64,000 nucleotides of DNA, taken from the NCBI GenBank assembly GCA_905250075.1, contig CAJNOP010000028.1, forward strand, positions 1,840,244 to 1,904,243, read 5' to 3'. This stretch comes from Rotaria sp. Silwood1 (taxonomy: Eukaryota > Rotifera > Eurotatoria > Philodinida > Philodinidae). How positions within the stretch are numbered: the first letter of the stretch is position 1; the number at the start of each line of letters is the position of its first letter. A model generated the notes under the pieces. It did no database searches and was not told the DNA's origin. It worked only from the letters and a program-made list of their open reading frames with translations. Made by a program: the position numbers and the translations under genes. This document shows, one piece after another, positions 25,045 to 36,821 of this stretch.

Positions 25045-28000
25045 AAGAATGATTGCATTTTTGTTTTTCAAATTTTCCTGGTTAAATATTGAACATTAAC
25101 ATGTGAATTATACATATACATATATACATATTTATGGTACAAATATTTTTTTTTATGTTCACGTGTGTGTTTTTCGTTTGGTGGCCATCAAACAAGAAAT
25201 ATTCAATGTACGTTAATTCCATTTTTTTTTGTGTAATGTATAAACAACCTTCCAAGTATTTCTCACCGAGTAAAGATGAAAAATACTTTTTCCCGTCATT
25301 GTTACTCCTTGGTTTTTTCCTAGTTTCTTCACTTTTGTAATAAATTTGACACATTATTTTTTTCTCTTTTCATGCATAAAATAAATGATTGATATTCGTT
25401 GTTACAAAAGTAAGAATGAATATATTCGCGTAAATCACACAATTAAACCCACGCTCGACTCGGATTATTAAATCTATTAATGTTTTTATTGCTGACGTAG
25501 ATCGATAACAGTTCAAACAATACTCGATTACTATGATCAAACGTGATAATGGTTGCAAAATTTTGTTATTCTCTCAGTTTTACTCAAACTATATTATATG
25601 ACTATTGAAAGGAAAAAATACTTTTATCCTCAATAACAAAATACAAATTTGCATTAACGACTATTTCTGATTGTTGTGTTGAATATATCGAATAGAACAT
25701 AATGAAACAGGACGATAAATTATTATTTGTTTACATGAAAGTATAATATGATGTAATAGGATTCGATTTGAACTATACCTATCATCTAAAACAGTACTAT
25801 TTCGATGAAATAAAATTATTGTGAAATTCCCTGTCAACTATTATAAGGATGGCTTGAAATGCCTTTTTTTTCAAATGTATTTTTACCTGTAAGCTTTTCT
25901 GTCCGTTTATCCATATTACTTATTTTACTACGTGTACACCATTCTAATGCGCCATTCTTACTGATCTATTTCTCAAAGTATCCAAAGATTTCAGGAAAGT
26001 GATATGATAATCAGTATAACAAAAGTCAAGGCATAGCTGACATACTCAAGTGGTCTGTTGTAGTTGAACAAAAGTTTTAAATAAATATTAATCAAAATGA
26101 TGAAGCATTTTTATATTGACTATTGTCGATAGTGGATAATCTGAAATTGTATTATGTAGTTTATGTTAACCAGGTTGTATAATAGAATATTTCTAATAAA
26201 AAATGCACATTGACATTCACGGTATCTTTCTTAGATAAATTTTCTATAAACTCTTCTTGTCTTCTTTCGTAATCAATCTGAGTTTCTTTTGGTAGAACTC
26301 AACATTTCTAAAAAACATATGTAAGTATAGCATTTGTCTCGATGAGCACAATCGATCAGATAATTTTGGACATTGTAGTTCAATATATAATTTTCATTAA
26401 CGAAGATTGATATAACTGACATGAATCATTTTGTATAGGTATTTGAAATTTGTTGCGAATAAGTTTGGATAATGACAAATTAGATGAGTTGAATCTCTTA
26501 AAAAAAATATATATATAAGTTTTCATAATTCACTGTTACTAAACATTCTCTTTCTATTTGTTTTGCACAAAGTAGGCTAAGTGGGTTTCATGCCATGGCA
26601 TCATCAAGGTGAGTGATGATCTATAATTCATTCTGACAAAATGAGGCATCAAACAAACAAATAACAGTTGGCCATTCTTCAGCTCTATGTGCCAATTCGT
26701 TAAACATATGATGTAGCATATTAATATGTCTCATTGGTTGAAACCATTTCCTCTCTTCTGAATGCATACATATTTATGTTTTGCTCTCGCTGTACGACGG
26801 CTGCCTCTGCACAAGATGTAGACCTCTATGTCAATTGTATTAGAAACATTCTTGGATGCTAAATTGCCTGTATCTTTGTCTAACTACTGCACTGAAGGAC
26901 ATCAGTGTGCTTGCCATTTAAAGCGATGATTTAGTCCATTTACAAGCAAGTGCATGTCATTTATATTAAACAAGACATATTTTAACACGGCAAAGGATAA
27001 AAGACAACAGTAGTAAATGTGCTTAGACTGACTCAGCAAATATTACATCGAACAACACGACTACTATGGTGTCTTTTCACGTTACGTTGATTATCAAGAC
27101 TTAAACTTGCTAAAATATTTATTTCAAGTCAGAGCAAACTATCCAGATAATGAATATGATGCATATTAATGTTGAATAATGAAAAACCAAAAGCCAGTAT
27201 AAGAAAAAGAATGAATCGTGTGAAAAAAATATGTTCATTGTTCAAGATCTTCTTTGTTTGTGGTGGTTTACATGTTTAAACCAAATTGTTGTCTGCACGA
27301 AAATAAAGATATGGATTGATTTTAAAATAAAGTATTTGAACAGTTCTCTGTGAATGGGTTTCCTTGTACATTACTCTGTTTGTATATGAAGGCTGCACGA
27401 ATATAAGTTCAAATCGTACTCTGCGAAGAATATGGGCCCCCCAACTTAGAATTTGATATTTTATAATCATGTACAGTGGGAAAGAGTGTCACTGTCCGTG
27501 CTGCGTTAGTATGGCTCTTCTCTGAAAGTACACCCACACCCACACCCATGAAGATAATATACGGATGTGTTCTAAACGTTTTCAATAGTGAAGACTTTGT
27601 TGAAAAATTTGATTGTTTTAAAGTATTCATAACGAAGTACATAGAGTACTTCCTATTGGATTATGAACGCAACAATTTTCTCCATCCCAAAACATGCAAG
27701 AAATACTTTTGAAACTGAATTTTTCGAAAAAAAGCTTCAGCAAGATCAGCGTTTGTTCCAAATGTCGCATGAATATGAAATACTAATCTATTGGAAAACG
27801 CTACCATAATATAACACGAGAAATGTGACTAAGAATGCTAGTTTTGATTAATCATATTCTTTCGTGATATAGAATCTTTAGGTATGATCTCTAAAAATGT
27901 GTATTTTAAGAAAATTTTCAGAGCATTCTCTTGTTGTAAACGCTTGATGCCCACATTTCTATGACAAGTGCTGGATTCCTATTATGTTTACTTAGTCAAC

Positions 28001-31000
28001 CTGCTCACTGGATGGTAAAGATTCTTAAAACCGAGTTTTGCACACCCACTTAAGGAACCTAAAGTCCAAGCGAATGATTTATTTAAATTCCAGACGTCTC
28101 AAGACTATCATTCAACGACACATTCTATATATTCTTTATCAAGGATCCCAAATCAATCTGTCAATCATTCTGTAGTCGTGCTATAAAAACTATTTCGACT
28201 CGTAATGTCTAAAGCTATCTATCTCAACAGATTTTCTATGGGAAAGTCCAATATCTTGGTCACAAAATACGAGGAAATCTGAACTATCTTAACAACAGTG
28301 CAGACTGTTACTATTTCATTCATCGATCTTATGTAAATATCATTGTTTCAAATTTTTTTCGTTTCCTAGGCTACATATAAGTTGACTGCTATGATAGCGT
28401 ACTTATTTATGTTGACCGATCTAATAGAAAGAGTTATTGTCACCGCTTTTCGATAATCTTACGTCCACCACTAACAACTCATAGGGCCAAGTAGGTAACA
28501 TAAGGAAGATTGAGTCTGTTATACAGGGCGAAAAAGTTTTTCTTCTTCGAAACTGCTGCGAACAATATGAAACAACATAGCACATTGATCCAAATAAACA
28601 CCATCGTAAAGTTGTCTTCACTGCTCTGTATAGAGAAATCGGCGCTTCTAAATTTGACGCCACTTGAATTGACATATATTTTCCATTGGAAAAAAACCAC
28701 ATTCCACTCAAATTCATTCCATTAATGCAATTCTATACTGATAAGCTCCTAATCTAACCATACTTGAGGAAAACCAGATCATCGATCTATACCGAAAAAG
28801 AAGCATGCCGATTTCTATTCAAAACAAAAAAAAACATAAACTTAGTCGTACTCCTTGTCCGACAAGACGTAGGAGAAACAGTCAGAAAATTATCTTTCAG
28901 ATAACTGCCGAGTACTAAACAAGAGCAGGTGATCGAAATAATAAATCTACTAGACGTTTCAGAATGATTGCAAAATTTTACTTCCTAAATAACACATTAG
29001 AGAAAAACAATATAACCTTGGACTTTTAAGAAAAGATTCACGATTAATTTCACCGCAAATGCAGATTTATCATAATGTGAAATAAAAGAACTGAGTGCTT
29101 TTACAAGTCACATAGTATTCTGAGATAAATTTGCCTCAATCGTTCACATATCAGCTTTACTTTTTGAATTTTCCAGAGGAAATATACCTGAATAATATAG
29201 GAATTTTGCTAACATGCTTTCTTCCTATTAGACGACACAGTGTGGAGCATGAGTATGCGTATGCGCCTATTCTGCATTTATATCCATACCCATCACATCA
29301 ATACCATCCATCATCGAAATACCATCACCAACATCATTACCATTAAATACATCATATTCAACTGTATATTAAGAAAATTGAAATGATATTGATAATAACA
29401 GCGCTAAATAATTGAAATTCTTTTAGACTTGCACTTTTTTTTAGATATGATGCGGATATGTTGTTTTCGTTTTGGAAATGATTGTTACATTGAGAATACT
29501 TTTTTAAAAATTTTGTTTTCATGATTCAACTTGTCATAATAGAATTATTTCTAGACAAACTATATGTATTTCCTTTTTCTTTCATTTTTTTGTACTGCTA
29601 CTCGAAAACAACAAAAAAAAGATGTCCATGTGATATTTAGTCCTCATATAATAATCCTTACCTTTGTATTCACTTAGAAATCAGGGAGTCTGCGTTCCTA
29701 TCAACCCCTATAGTACCAACAACTGTGTAGACTGTCTAAATTTCGTTTAAGCGAAAAATGAACTGAATTGTGAATTGAATGATAAAAGTAAAGTTTTCTG
29801 TGACATTTTGTGCATTATAAAGGCATTTGTGTTTTCTAGCTTGTCACGTTACGTTTCGTGTTGATTAGTGAAATTTTTCCTTGTTTAAGAGAACTCCAGT
29901 TTAAGTCCGCAAGTGTCACGATAACTGACCATTAGGCTTCTTTTCGTGTGCAATCTGTGGAATGTGTGAACGAGCACTAACTTTGTTACTATCCGATGAT
30001 ACCCTATGGCGTGACTATCTATTCTATCTTTTCTCTCAACCACTTGCCTTTTTCGGCTACTATGTAGAAATATGAACCGGATAGAAAAAACACAACTAAT
30101 AGATATGAAGCAGCCGAAGAAACTACCAGTATCGATAGCGGCGCCAACGCTACCTCTCCAGTCCATCACAGAAAAATGAAACTTTTTCCACCAGAATAAC
30201 CATCATGAAACTCTGAAGCAGGATTTCATTTGCAATATCCGAATCATTCAGATACTTGTTCTAATTCATGGCGTAAAAGTATAAAACAAGCAACTTACTT
30301 ATCAGGATGATATTCTTGAGAATAAAATACTTGCTTGATCTTTGACTTGCGTCATTATTTTTCGTGTAAAAATCACGAAAAAAAAAGAGTATTTATTGGA
30401 ATCTACAACAAGACAACAACATATCAGAGAATCGTCGATTCGCGAAAATTTAAGAAGAGCGCTGAGTTATGATCAAAACTGTTGTTTGACCAAAAGGCAA
30501 TCCATGATTGGCTCATGTCAAAAAAAATGAATCACATCGTGTACTGAAGATTTATTATAGAACAATTTGTTCTTTTTTCGCTTCAACTTTCTATTACCTG
30601 GTTCAAGCACAACGGTTTCTGCTCTTCGAAAAGTGTGGATCTTGACTGAGCCCCTACGGATATGATTGTGAGGTTTCGATTTTTTGTCTGCTGCTGTGAG
30701 TATCAGATTTGACTGTTTCTTTGTTAAACAATATGCTTCATATCGTACTGAAGATGCACTTTCGCGAACCACTCCACGACTAAAACCACACATTCACACC
30801 CCGTACACTCTTTCTGATTTTTTACTTCTGCCTGTTCTTCGAACAACTGAAGTTTCGAGAATTATTATCATTCTTAGAATTGTGACAAGTTTTTTTAATT
30901 CTGTGAGTTTCTAGACTTTTGTGTGTCTGTTTATCGTTGCGTTCTTTGGATCTTGCAAGGTCTGTCAGTTTCTTATATCTCCTAAGCTCTATGAGTTTCT

Positions 31001-31190
31001 AGAGTTCTGTGAGTTCCTGTTGCAATTAAGGTAATTAGCACACTAATTAGTTGCATTATATCTCTAGTAGTCCAAGTAATTTTCAACGAAGTTGAACTAT
31101 CAGCAATTCCGCGAGCTTAGAGCTAAAGAAATCCGGAGGCATCTTACTGAAGTTGTATCCTTTTTTTATATGATAGATGCGCTAAGAACA
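25045..31190. other. Gene-poor intergenic region downstream of SCAPER
   Basis: About 6 kb of AT-rich sequence with no open frame that resembles a known protein or joins to others by splicing. Short frames near 27409-27712, 28421-28717 and 29885-30169 overlap on opposite strands and lack recognisable motifs. The one distinctive item is a short telomere-type array at 27531-27549. Confidence 0.6.
27531..27549. repeat. Interstitial telomere-type array, (CCCACA)3
   Basis: ACACCCACACCCACACCCA gives three consecutive units of CCCACA, i.e. TGTGGG on the other strand, the telomere repeat reported for bdelloid rotifers. Three units are few, so chance or a simple repeat is possible, but G/C runs are rare in this AT-rich region. 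Confidence 0.5.
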
Positions 31191-31194
31191 TAAC

Positions 31195-32580
31195 GAAAAA
31201 AAAAAGATAAGCAAGTAACTGCTATGCAATTCGGTGCTTGTCCATCATCTGATGCCACAAGAAAATAAATCATATATGCAATCGAAAGTATCTTGTGCTC
31301 CCGTACAGTGACATTACATCAAGAACAAGAAGCAACAACAAACCAATAGTATCTATTCAATGCAGCCGTTGTCCATCCTTCGAAAGAAAAGAAAAAACGT
31401 TCTAAGCTATAGGATAATATCTTTTGTATCTACGTCGGGACTGAGATAAATGCACAACCAAGAAAAATGAGAAACAAGCAGTTATCACGCAATACATTGA
31501 CTCTGTGCAGCCGTTATTGACAGTGACTACATTGTTGGGCACGTGTCCAATTGGTAATATTTTGTAACTTGAATCTTGGCAGTGGCAGAATACCTCTCGC
31601 CAAATCAGTAATGGCTATTTGCTGCTGGTCAGGTGATCGATAGGAGGCTAGCTAAGTTGTAAGATATATACCTGCCATCATAGCTTCTATTGAGCTAGTT
31701 AGTGTATACGGAAGAATAACCTATTAAGTGTGGATACTCTGTGTGAAGCGGAACTTTTGTATACAGCTACAGCTAAAATCATTTGTAGTGAAATATTGAA
31801 CTTATTCATCCACGATGAGGCACCATCCTTTATCACAAGTTGACCGAACGACAGCTTATCCTTTCTTCTCTTCTTCAAGTGGTTCTCCATTCATTTCTGA
31901 TATGGAAAAATTCATGATAGTCACAAAAGCAAGTATCTTTTTTCTGCTTTAGCACGATGTCGAATCAAATACGAGAAGCAATGATACGTAAACAGTACTT
32001 ATGCAATAATGCAATCGTTCTCGGTCGCTTGAAAGCAAATAAATGAACAAAACGCTACATAATGAACTATTTAGTTCCCACCTGACGATTACGTCAAATA
32101 TACAACGACGGAAAATGAGAAACTAGTAACAGACAAGTAATACAGTAGGACCCCGTGCCTTATTATCTTAGAAAAATTAATATAGGCGTAATAACAAACA
32201 TCTTTTTTTTCTCTTATGATGATGCGTGAGAGAGAGAGAGAACTAGAAGCAATAACACATGTACAATGTTTATACAATATAGTCCTTGATCGTTCGAACG
32301 AAGAGGAAAAAAAATAAGTAAATGCATATTGATGTGTATTGGTTATGCCTGACGAGAAAGTAAAATGTGCAATGATGAAAAAAAAAAACAACTACCAAGC
32401 AATATACTGGCATACAGTGCTTGCATGCCTTAAAAATTTAATGATAGACGCAACAAAAAAATATCTTTTGCTCTTCTATGATGATATAAGAGAGAGAACG
32501 AAAATAAATTACACATATACAGTGTCTATAGAATATAGTTCTTGGTCGCTCGAAAGAAAAGAAGAAAAATAAACTTGCCT
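31195..32580. repeat. Diverged tandem repeat, units about 250 bp
   Basis: Two neighbouring units align through most of their length: 32140-32340 and 32385-32580. They share CTTATGATGATG/CTATGATGATAT, then AGAGAGAGA, ACACATGTACA/ACACATATACA, ATATAGTCCTTGATCG/ATATAGTTCTTGGTCG and a Lys-codon-like A-rich tail. Fainter traces of the same tail motif (TCGGTCGCTTGAAAG, CCTTCGAAAGAAAAG) occur near 32015 and 31375, so the array probably had four or more units. Function unknown. Confidence 0.5.
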
Positions 32581-32596
32581 ATTAATATATTTCGGT

Positions 32597-33292
32597 ACGT
32601 GGCTAAAGTTAGCACCAGATTCGAATTTTTGCTGTCCGGATTCGTTCGTGTACTTAAGTTATATTTCGTTCAACTTGAGTTAGGTGCAGAATTTTACGGC
32701 GAATCCAATGGTGTAATGATCAAGGGAGGTCATCGAGCAAAAACTAGCACTTGACCCCGAAATACTGAATTTTTCAAAATTTTTTGAAAAGTATTTGCTG
32801 TCCGGATTCGTTATTTTACTTGAGTTGGGTCTAAAAACGGTTGAGTTGGATTCAGCATGAAATTCTGCATCGAATGATATCGATTTAGTATGGAGTCATC
32901 GAGCAAAACTTTTTCACCTCACCCAGCACAATCCCTCATGGTGACCATCACCCTCACCCATATGAAAAATTTTTTCTCGATGACCCCATACTAAATCGAT
33001 ATCATTCGATGCAGAATTTCATGCTGAATCCCACTCAACCATTTTTAGACCCAACTCAAGTAAAATAACGAATCCGGGCAGCAAATAATTTTCAAAAAAT
33101 TTTGAAAAATTCAGTATTTCGGGGTCAGGTACCACTTTTTGCTCGATGGCCCCCCCCCCCCCCCCTTGGTCATTACACCATCGGATTCGTCGTAAAATGT
33201 TGCACCTAACTCACGTTGAACGAAATATAATTCAAGTACACGAACGAATCCGGACAGAAAAAATTCGAATCTGATGCTAACTTTACCCACGT
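32597..33292. mobile_element. Fold-back element with about 320-bp inverted arms
   Basis: The left end ACGTGGCTAAAGTTAGCACC pairs with the right end (on the other strand ACGTGGGTAAAGTTAGCATC). Pairing continues almost without loss to the centre near 32915-32965, including GCTGTCCGGATTCG, ACTTGAGTTGGGTCTAAAAA and ATCGATATCATTCGATGCAG. A poly-C run sits in the right arm near 33151-33166 where the left arm has a shorter mixed run. No coding capacity. The arms differ by scattered substitutions, so it is not an assembly mirror. Confidence 0.85.
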
Positions 33293-33339
33293 TATTTCAG
33301 TCATGCTTTACGAAAAAAGTAAATGCACGGCGAAAACTA

Positions 33340-34330
33340 TATTGATTCATAGTGGTTAATATTATTAGATTATAGTCATTTATAAATTGATCTAGTATGT
33401 GTTAATTGTCTTTAGAGATGATTGACACATCGTGTACCCAGAATCGGTACTATTTCATTTATCGGCGATTCATCAAGATATTTATTCCAGAAAGCATTGA
33501 ATTTGACTGGGAATATTTTCATACTTGAATAATATGTAAAGTATACGAACGTATCTCTTTTCATAGTCTACTGGCACTTTTTATTTTTTAGGAAAATATA
33601 AATTTTTGATGATATACTTTATAATTATTAAAATTTCAATGGTTGATCAATATTAAATTTTGATAGTACATTGTTAATATCTCATCAGTCAATTTATTTA
33701 GATACTAGTTCAATAATACTGCTACTTGTAGTTTTTCACGTTCATTTAAATATGCTTTAAATATTCAACAATATTTAATAGCACGATGTAACATAATAAA
33801 AGCAATATTGTTCTTCATTTGCAGTGGACGAATGCTATTGAATGATAAATAATGTAGTTCATAGGACGACTCTTGGTAAGCTGTAGTAAAAAGTTGACCA
33901 TCTTGATTTTTTACAAGTTAATTGGGAAAATCAGCTGTTGAACTCATGTTAGCTGACAATGGTATGTTTGGATAAAATTCGTTCCATTTGTCAATTTTTT
34001 TTGAATTCATGTCGAGCAGGTCAATTCATTGCAAGAAAATATCATGATCATCAAAAATATAGTCCAACATCATTCTCGATTTGTTTTACTATTTGTCTTT
34101 CATACAAGTATATGTAATGGTTAGCAACAGTTAAAGTGAGAGAAGATCCCATAGGTTCACCACGATTTCGATGATAATAGTGGCCATCATAAGAAAAATA
34201 ATTACTTAGGATCAACAAAAATTTCAAAGAGCAATAAATTAAAGAGTGTGGGTGGGTGTGAAAAATGAACAGCATCCAGAGGCCACACCCATGCCCATAT
34301 CCTTTGAACATTTAATAAAATAAAACTAAA
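33340..34330 (-). mobile_element. Penelope-like (Athena-type) retroelement relic, RT region
   Basis: On the minus strand the sequence resembles the reverse transcriptase of Penelope-like elements. SYDGHYYHRNRGEPMGSSLT and TVANHYIYLYER match the family block (YYKQxDGVAMGSPLxxxLAN). This is followed by a YxxDD-type catalytic segment, then EFYPNIPLSANM, VKNQDGQLFTTAYQE and NNIAFIMLHRAIKY, which follow the order of the post-catalytic Penelope region. The copy is decayed and clearly not active. A second, shorter copy of its downstream part lies at about 42780-43070 in the same orientation. Bdelloid genomes carry endonuclease-lacking Penelope-like elements associated with telomeres; assignment to that group here is inference. 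Confidence 0.65.
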
Positions 34331-35455
34331 AATATCTCTTTGTTTTTATAATTTTATTCGAGATTCTTAGGCCTTTTGATGGGTCGTAAGTAGAAATTAC
34401 TTTAAAGCAATACTCTATATAATTTAAAGTGTGTTGATTTTTGTTTATATATGTTTTCCTTATCTCTATAAATTGAATTCATGACTAATGACATTCCTGC
34501 TCATTTGATGAAACTGTATTAAAATAGTTGAGCTAAAGTTGTTGTCAATTTTTTTTCCAATCGTGAATCTGAATGAATGTAAATAGAATGTAGAGGAGCA
34601 TATAAGTTAAATTGATGACAACCATCGCGAAAGAAGCTAATACCATTCCAAAATACTGAAATCAACAGCATATGAACATAATTTACTGTTCTTCAGAGAA
34701 ATGTTAAAAATCTGTATACTACCATATGTCCTCGTAGATCAAATTTTGTATTTTCGTTTTCACTATTATTCAATAATGGAATCGAAGCTTTCGTCTTTTA
34801 AATATCAGTCAAATTTGTCGGAGCAGCAATAGCAGTCATTAGGCGATATTTAAAATTAATGTAAATTATAAAAAAAAATTTATCTATATCTCTTAAATTA
34901 ACAGGAAAATGCTATCCCTATTCTCCATTAAAATCTTTCTGGATATCTTTTGTGATTGAGCAAAATCTGTCTCATGAGAAAAAACTCAGCTGGTCCAAAA
35001 TGATTCCAGATGTATGCGTCCTCTATCGAAGCGTCATGAAAAATGAGTAAAAGTCTCTTTTGAGCTACTTTGAAATGAACTGAATTATTCTAAAATTTTG
35101 ATACTTGTTGGATTTGGTTGCAGTCTTTTTTCTTCGATGCGAACATTTCACAAAAAATCAACTAATAGAAAAACTTGTCTTCTAAGAAATGCGATTCGTA
35201 TCGCTGTCTACACGCATCTAAATAATATGCAATTGATATAGAAGAACTAATCGATAATTTTCATCATAAAGGTAAACGATGAATGAGTAATGTGCGTACG
35301 CTTTCTACCTATTCGATTTCGATAGTGACACATCTTGCATTCGACGCTCGCATAATAGTACCCAGACACGGGTGAGTGCTGCACATACATAAAGCATCAA
35401 ATATTTTCTCTGGTCTACAGCAAATAAAGTATCATAAAATTTTCAAAACTCCCAC
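34331..35455. other. Stretch upstream of the ADP-ribosyltransferase
   Basis: AT-rich, with no gene I can support. It may include the decayed upstream part of the adjacent Penelope-like relic. TCTGGTCTACAG ends at about 35420, an acceptor-like site 36 bp before the ATG of the next gene. Confidence 0.4.
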
Positions 35456-36226
35456 ATGGCGCTCGCTTTACGTCAACGGCAAAATTCACGATATATCCAG
35501 ACCGCTACGCATGAGTCGGAGCAAACGTTTGAGCCTATTTCGGGCTATGCTAGTGAACCGCTGGTTTCTCTAGAAGAAGCATGTAAGCCACTTCTCCGTA
35601 TCGTTAACTGTCTATCAACGTATGTGTCTCGCGCTAAACAGGATTCGATATGTCCTGCCGATGGCTTGACTCAAGATGAGTCAGCTGCAATTCGTCTCTA
35701 CACAATGGAATGGGACGAGAAAGATGATAATACCAATGGAAGTCTTTATTATCATCTAAATGACACGCTAAGAAAGCCGGGTCGAAGTGGACTGCAGTCA
35801 TGGTATCGTTACTTGAAACTGTTTCTAACTGCTTTGGTCAAATTACCCATTGAGCAAGATGTAATCGCCTGGCGTGGTATACGCAACGATCAGAGTGCTG
35901 AATATCCTAAGGGCGCCAAATTTGTATGGTGGGGATTCTCATCGTGTACGACATCGTTAGATATTCTGGAGTCTGATCTATACTTGGGCAAAGTTGGCAA
36001 GAGAACTTTGTTTTCAATCCAAACATTCAATGGACGACGAGTACGTAATCATTCGGATTACGCAGCTGAAGACGAAATATTGCTTTTGCCAGGAACCTAT
36101 TTCGAAGTTATGTCACAATTAAATCCGGCGCAAGATCTTTGTATTATCCATGTGAAGCAGCAAAGACCACCATATGAGCTCCTCGAGCATCCTTTCGAAG
36201 GTAAATGTGTAGTTGCTCAGCCGTGA
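35456..36226 (+). CDS. Arginine-type mono-ADP-ribosyltransferase (ART family)
   Basis: One uninterrupted 256-residue frame, whole as it stands. It shows the R-S-E signature of NAD+:arginine ADP-ribosyltransferases: Arg in VIAWRGIRND (about residue 141), the STS-like strand in WWGFSSCTTS (about 160-169), and the E-x-E loop in AAEDEILLLPGTYFEV (about 201-216), where the second Glu would be catalytic. The N-terminal third (YTMEWDEKDDN, SLYYHLNDTLR) fits the helical part of the fold. I see no signal peptide or GPI signal, so the product is probably intracellular unless a 5' exon is missing. Many bdelloid genomes carry expanded ART families. Base composition and codon use are more G+C-rich (GGC, CTC, CGT) than in the neighbouring conserved genes, compatible with a different origin. 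Target unknown. An inverted-repeat element starts 23 bp after the stop. Confidence 0.88.
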   Translation: MALALRQRQNSRYIQTATHESEQTFEPISGYASEPLVSLEEACKPLLRIVNCLSTYVSRAKQDSICPADGLTQDESAAIRLYTMEWDEKDDNTNGSLYYHLNDTLRKPGRSGLQSWYRYLKLFLTALVKLPIEQDVIAWRGIRNDQSAEYPKGAKFVWWGFSSCTTSLDILESDLYLGKVGKRTLFSIQTFNGRRVRNHSDYAAEDEILLLPGTYFEVMSQLNPAQDLCIIHVKQQRPPYELLEHPFEGKCVVAQP

Positions 36227-36249
36227 GAATACAAGGACGATTCTTTCTT

Positions 36250-36821
36250 CTAGGGATATCATTTTTCCCTGTTAATTTAAAATAAATATAAATTATGACA
36301 AATTTGATTTATTTTGGATATAAATTATTTGAAACTAATTTATAGTTTAATAAATCATAAATTAAAACACAAATTAGATTAAATTATTCTAGTTCTTCTT
36401 CGTATTTTATCCCAGTCAAACGAACAAGAGCAAAAACGTGTAAAAGCAAATCAAATTTTAACAAAAATAAAATCTTAGAAAGTATACATTTTTACTTGTT
36501 CACAGCACGTTAAAGTTTCCGAAGCAATATATATATATGGTAGAACATCTAATGGGTTATGGACCCGTTTACATATACATGTTTTAAGATTTTATTTTCG
36601 TTAAAATTATGATGCGCTTTTACACGTTTTCTCCTTGTTCGTCTGCCTGGTATGAACTATGGAAAAGACATAGATAAATTTAATTTAATTCAAATTTAAT
36701 TCAAGACTTATTAAATTATAAATTAAGTGCAAATAATTTATGTTTATTTATTTTTTAATTTATTGATAATTTAATTTACGCATCAATTAAATTGAAAGCA
36801 TTTATAAATTGACATCCCTAG
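36250..36821. mobile_element. Inverted-repeat element right after the ADP-ribosyltransferase gene
   Basis: Ends read CTAGGGATATCA and, inverted, CTAGGGATGTCAA. Internal arms also pair: ACGAACAAGAGCAAAAACGT near 36418 with its partner near 36640, and AACAAAAATAAAATCTTA near 36460 with TAAGATTTTATTTTCGTT near 36590. The rest is A/T-rich filler without coding capacity. The element probably supplies the 3' UTR and poly(A) context of the upstream gene (AATAAA at about 36281). Confidence 0.7.

Noticed and set aside
27409-27712. Overlapping open frames on opposite strands
   Set aside because: They cover the same bases in opposite directions and have no recognisable motif; at most one could be real and neither has support.
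28421-28725. Overlapping frames on both strands near 28.5 kb
   Set aside because: Three frames share the same bases; none resembles a known protein or has credible splice partners.
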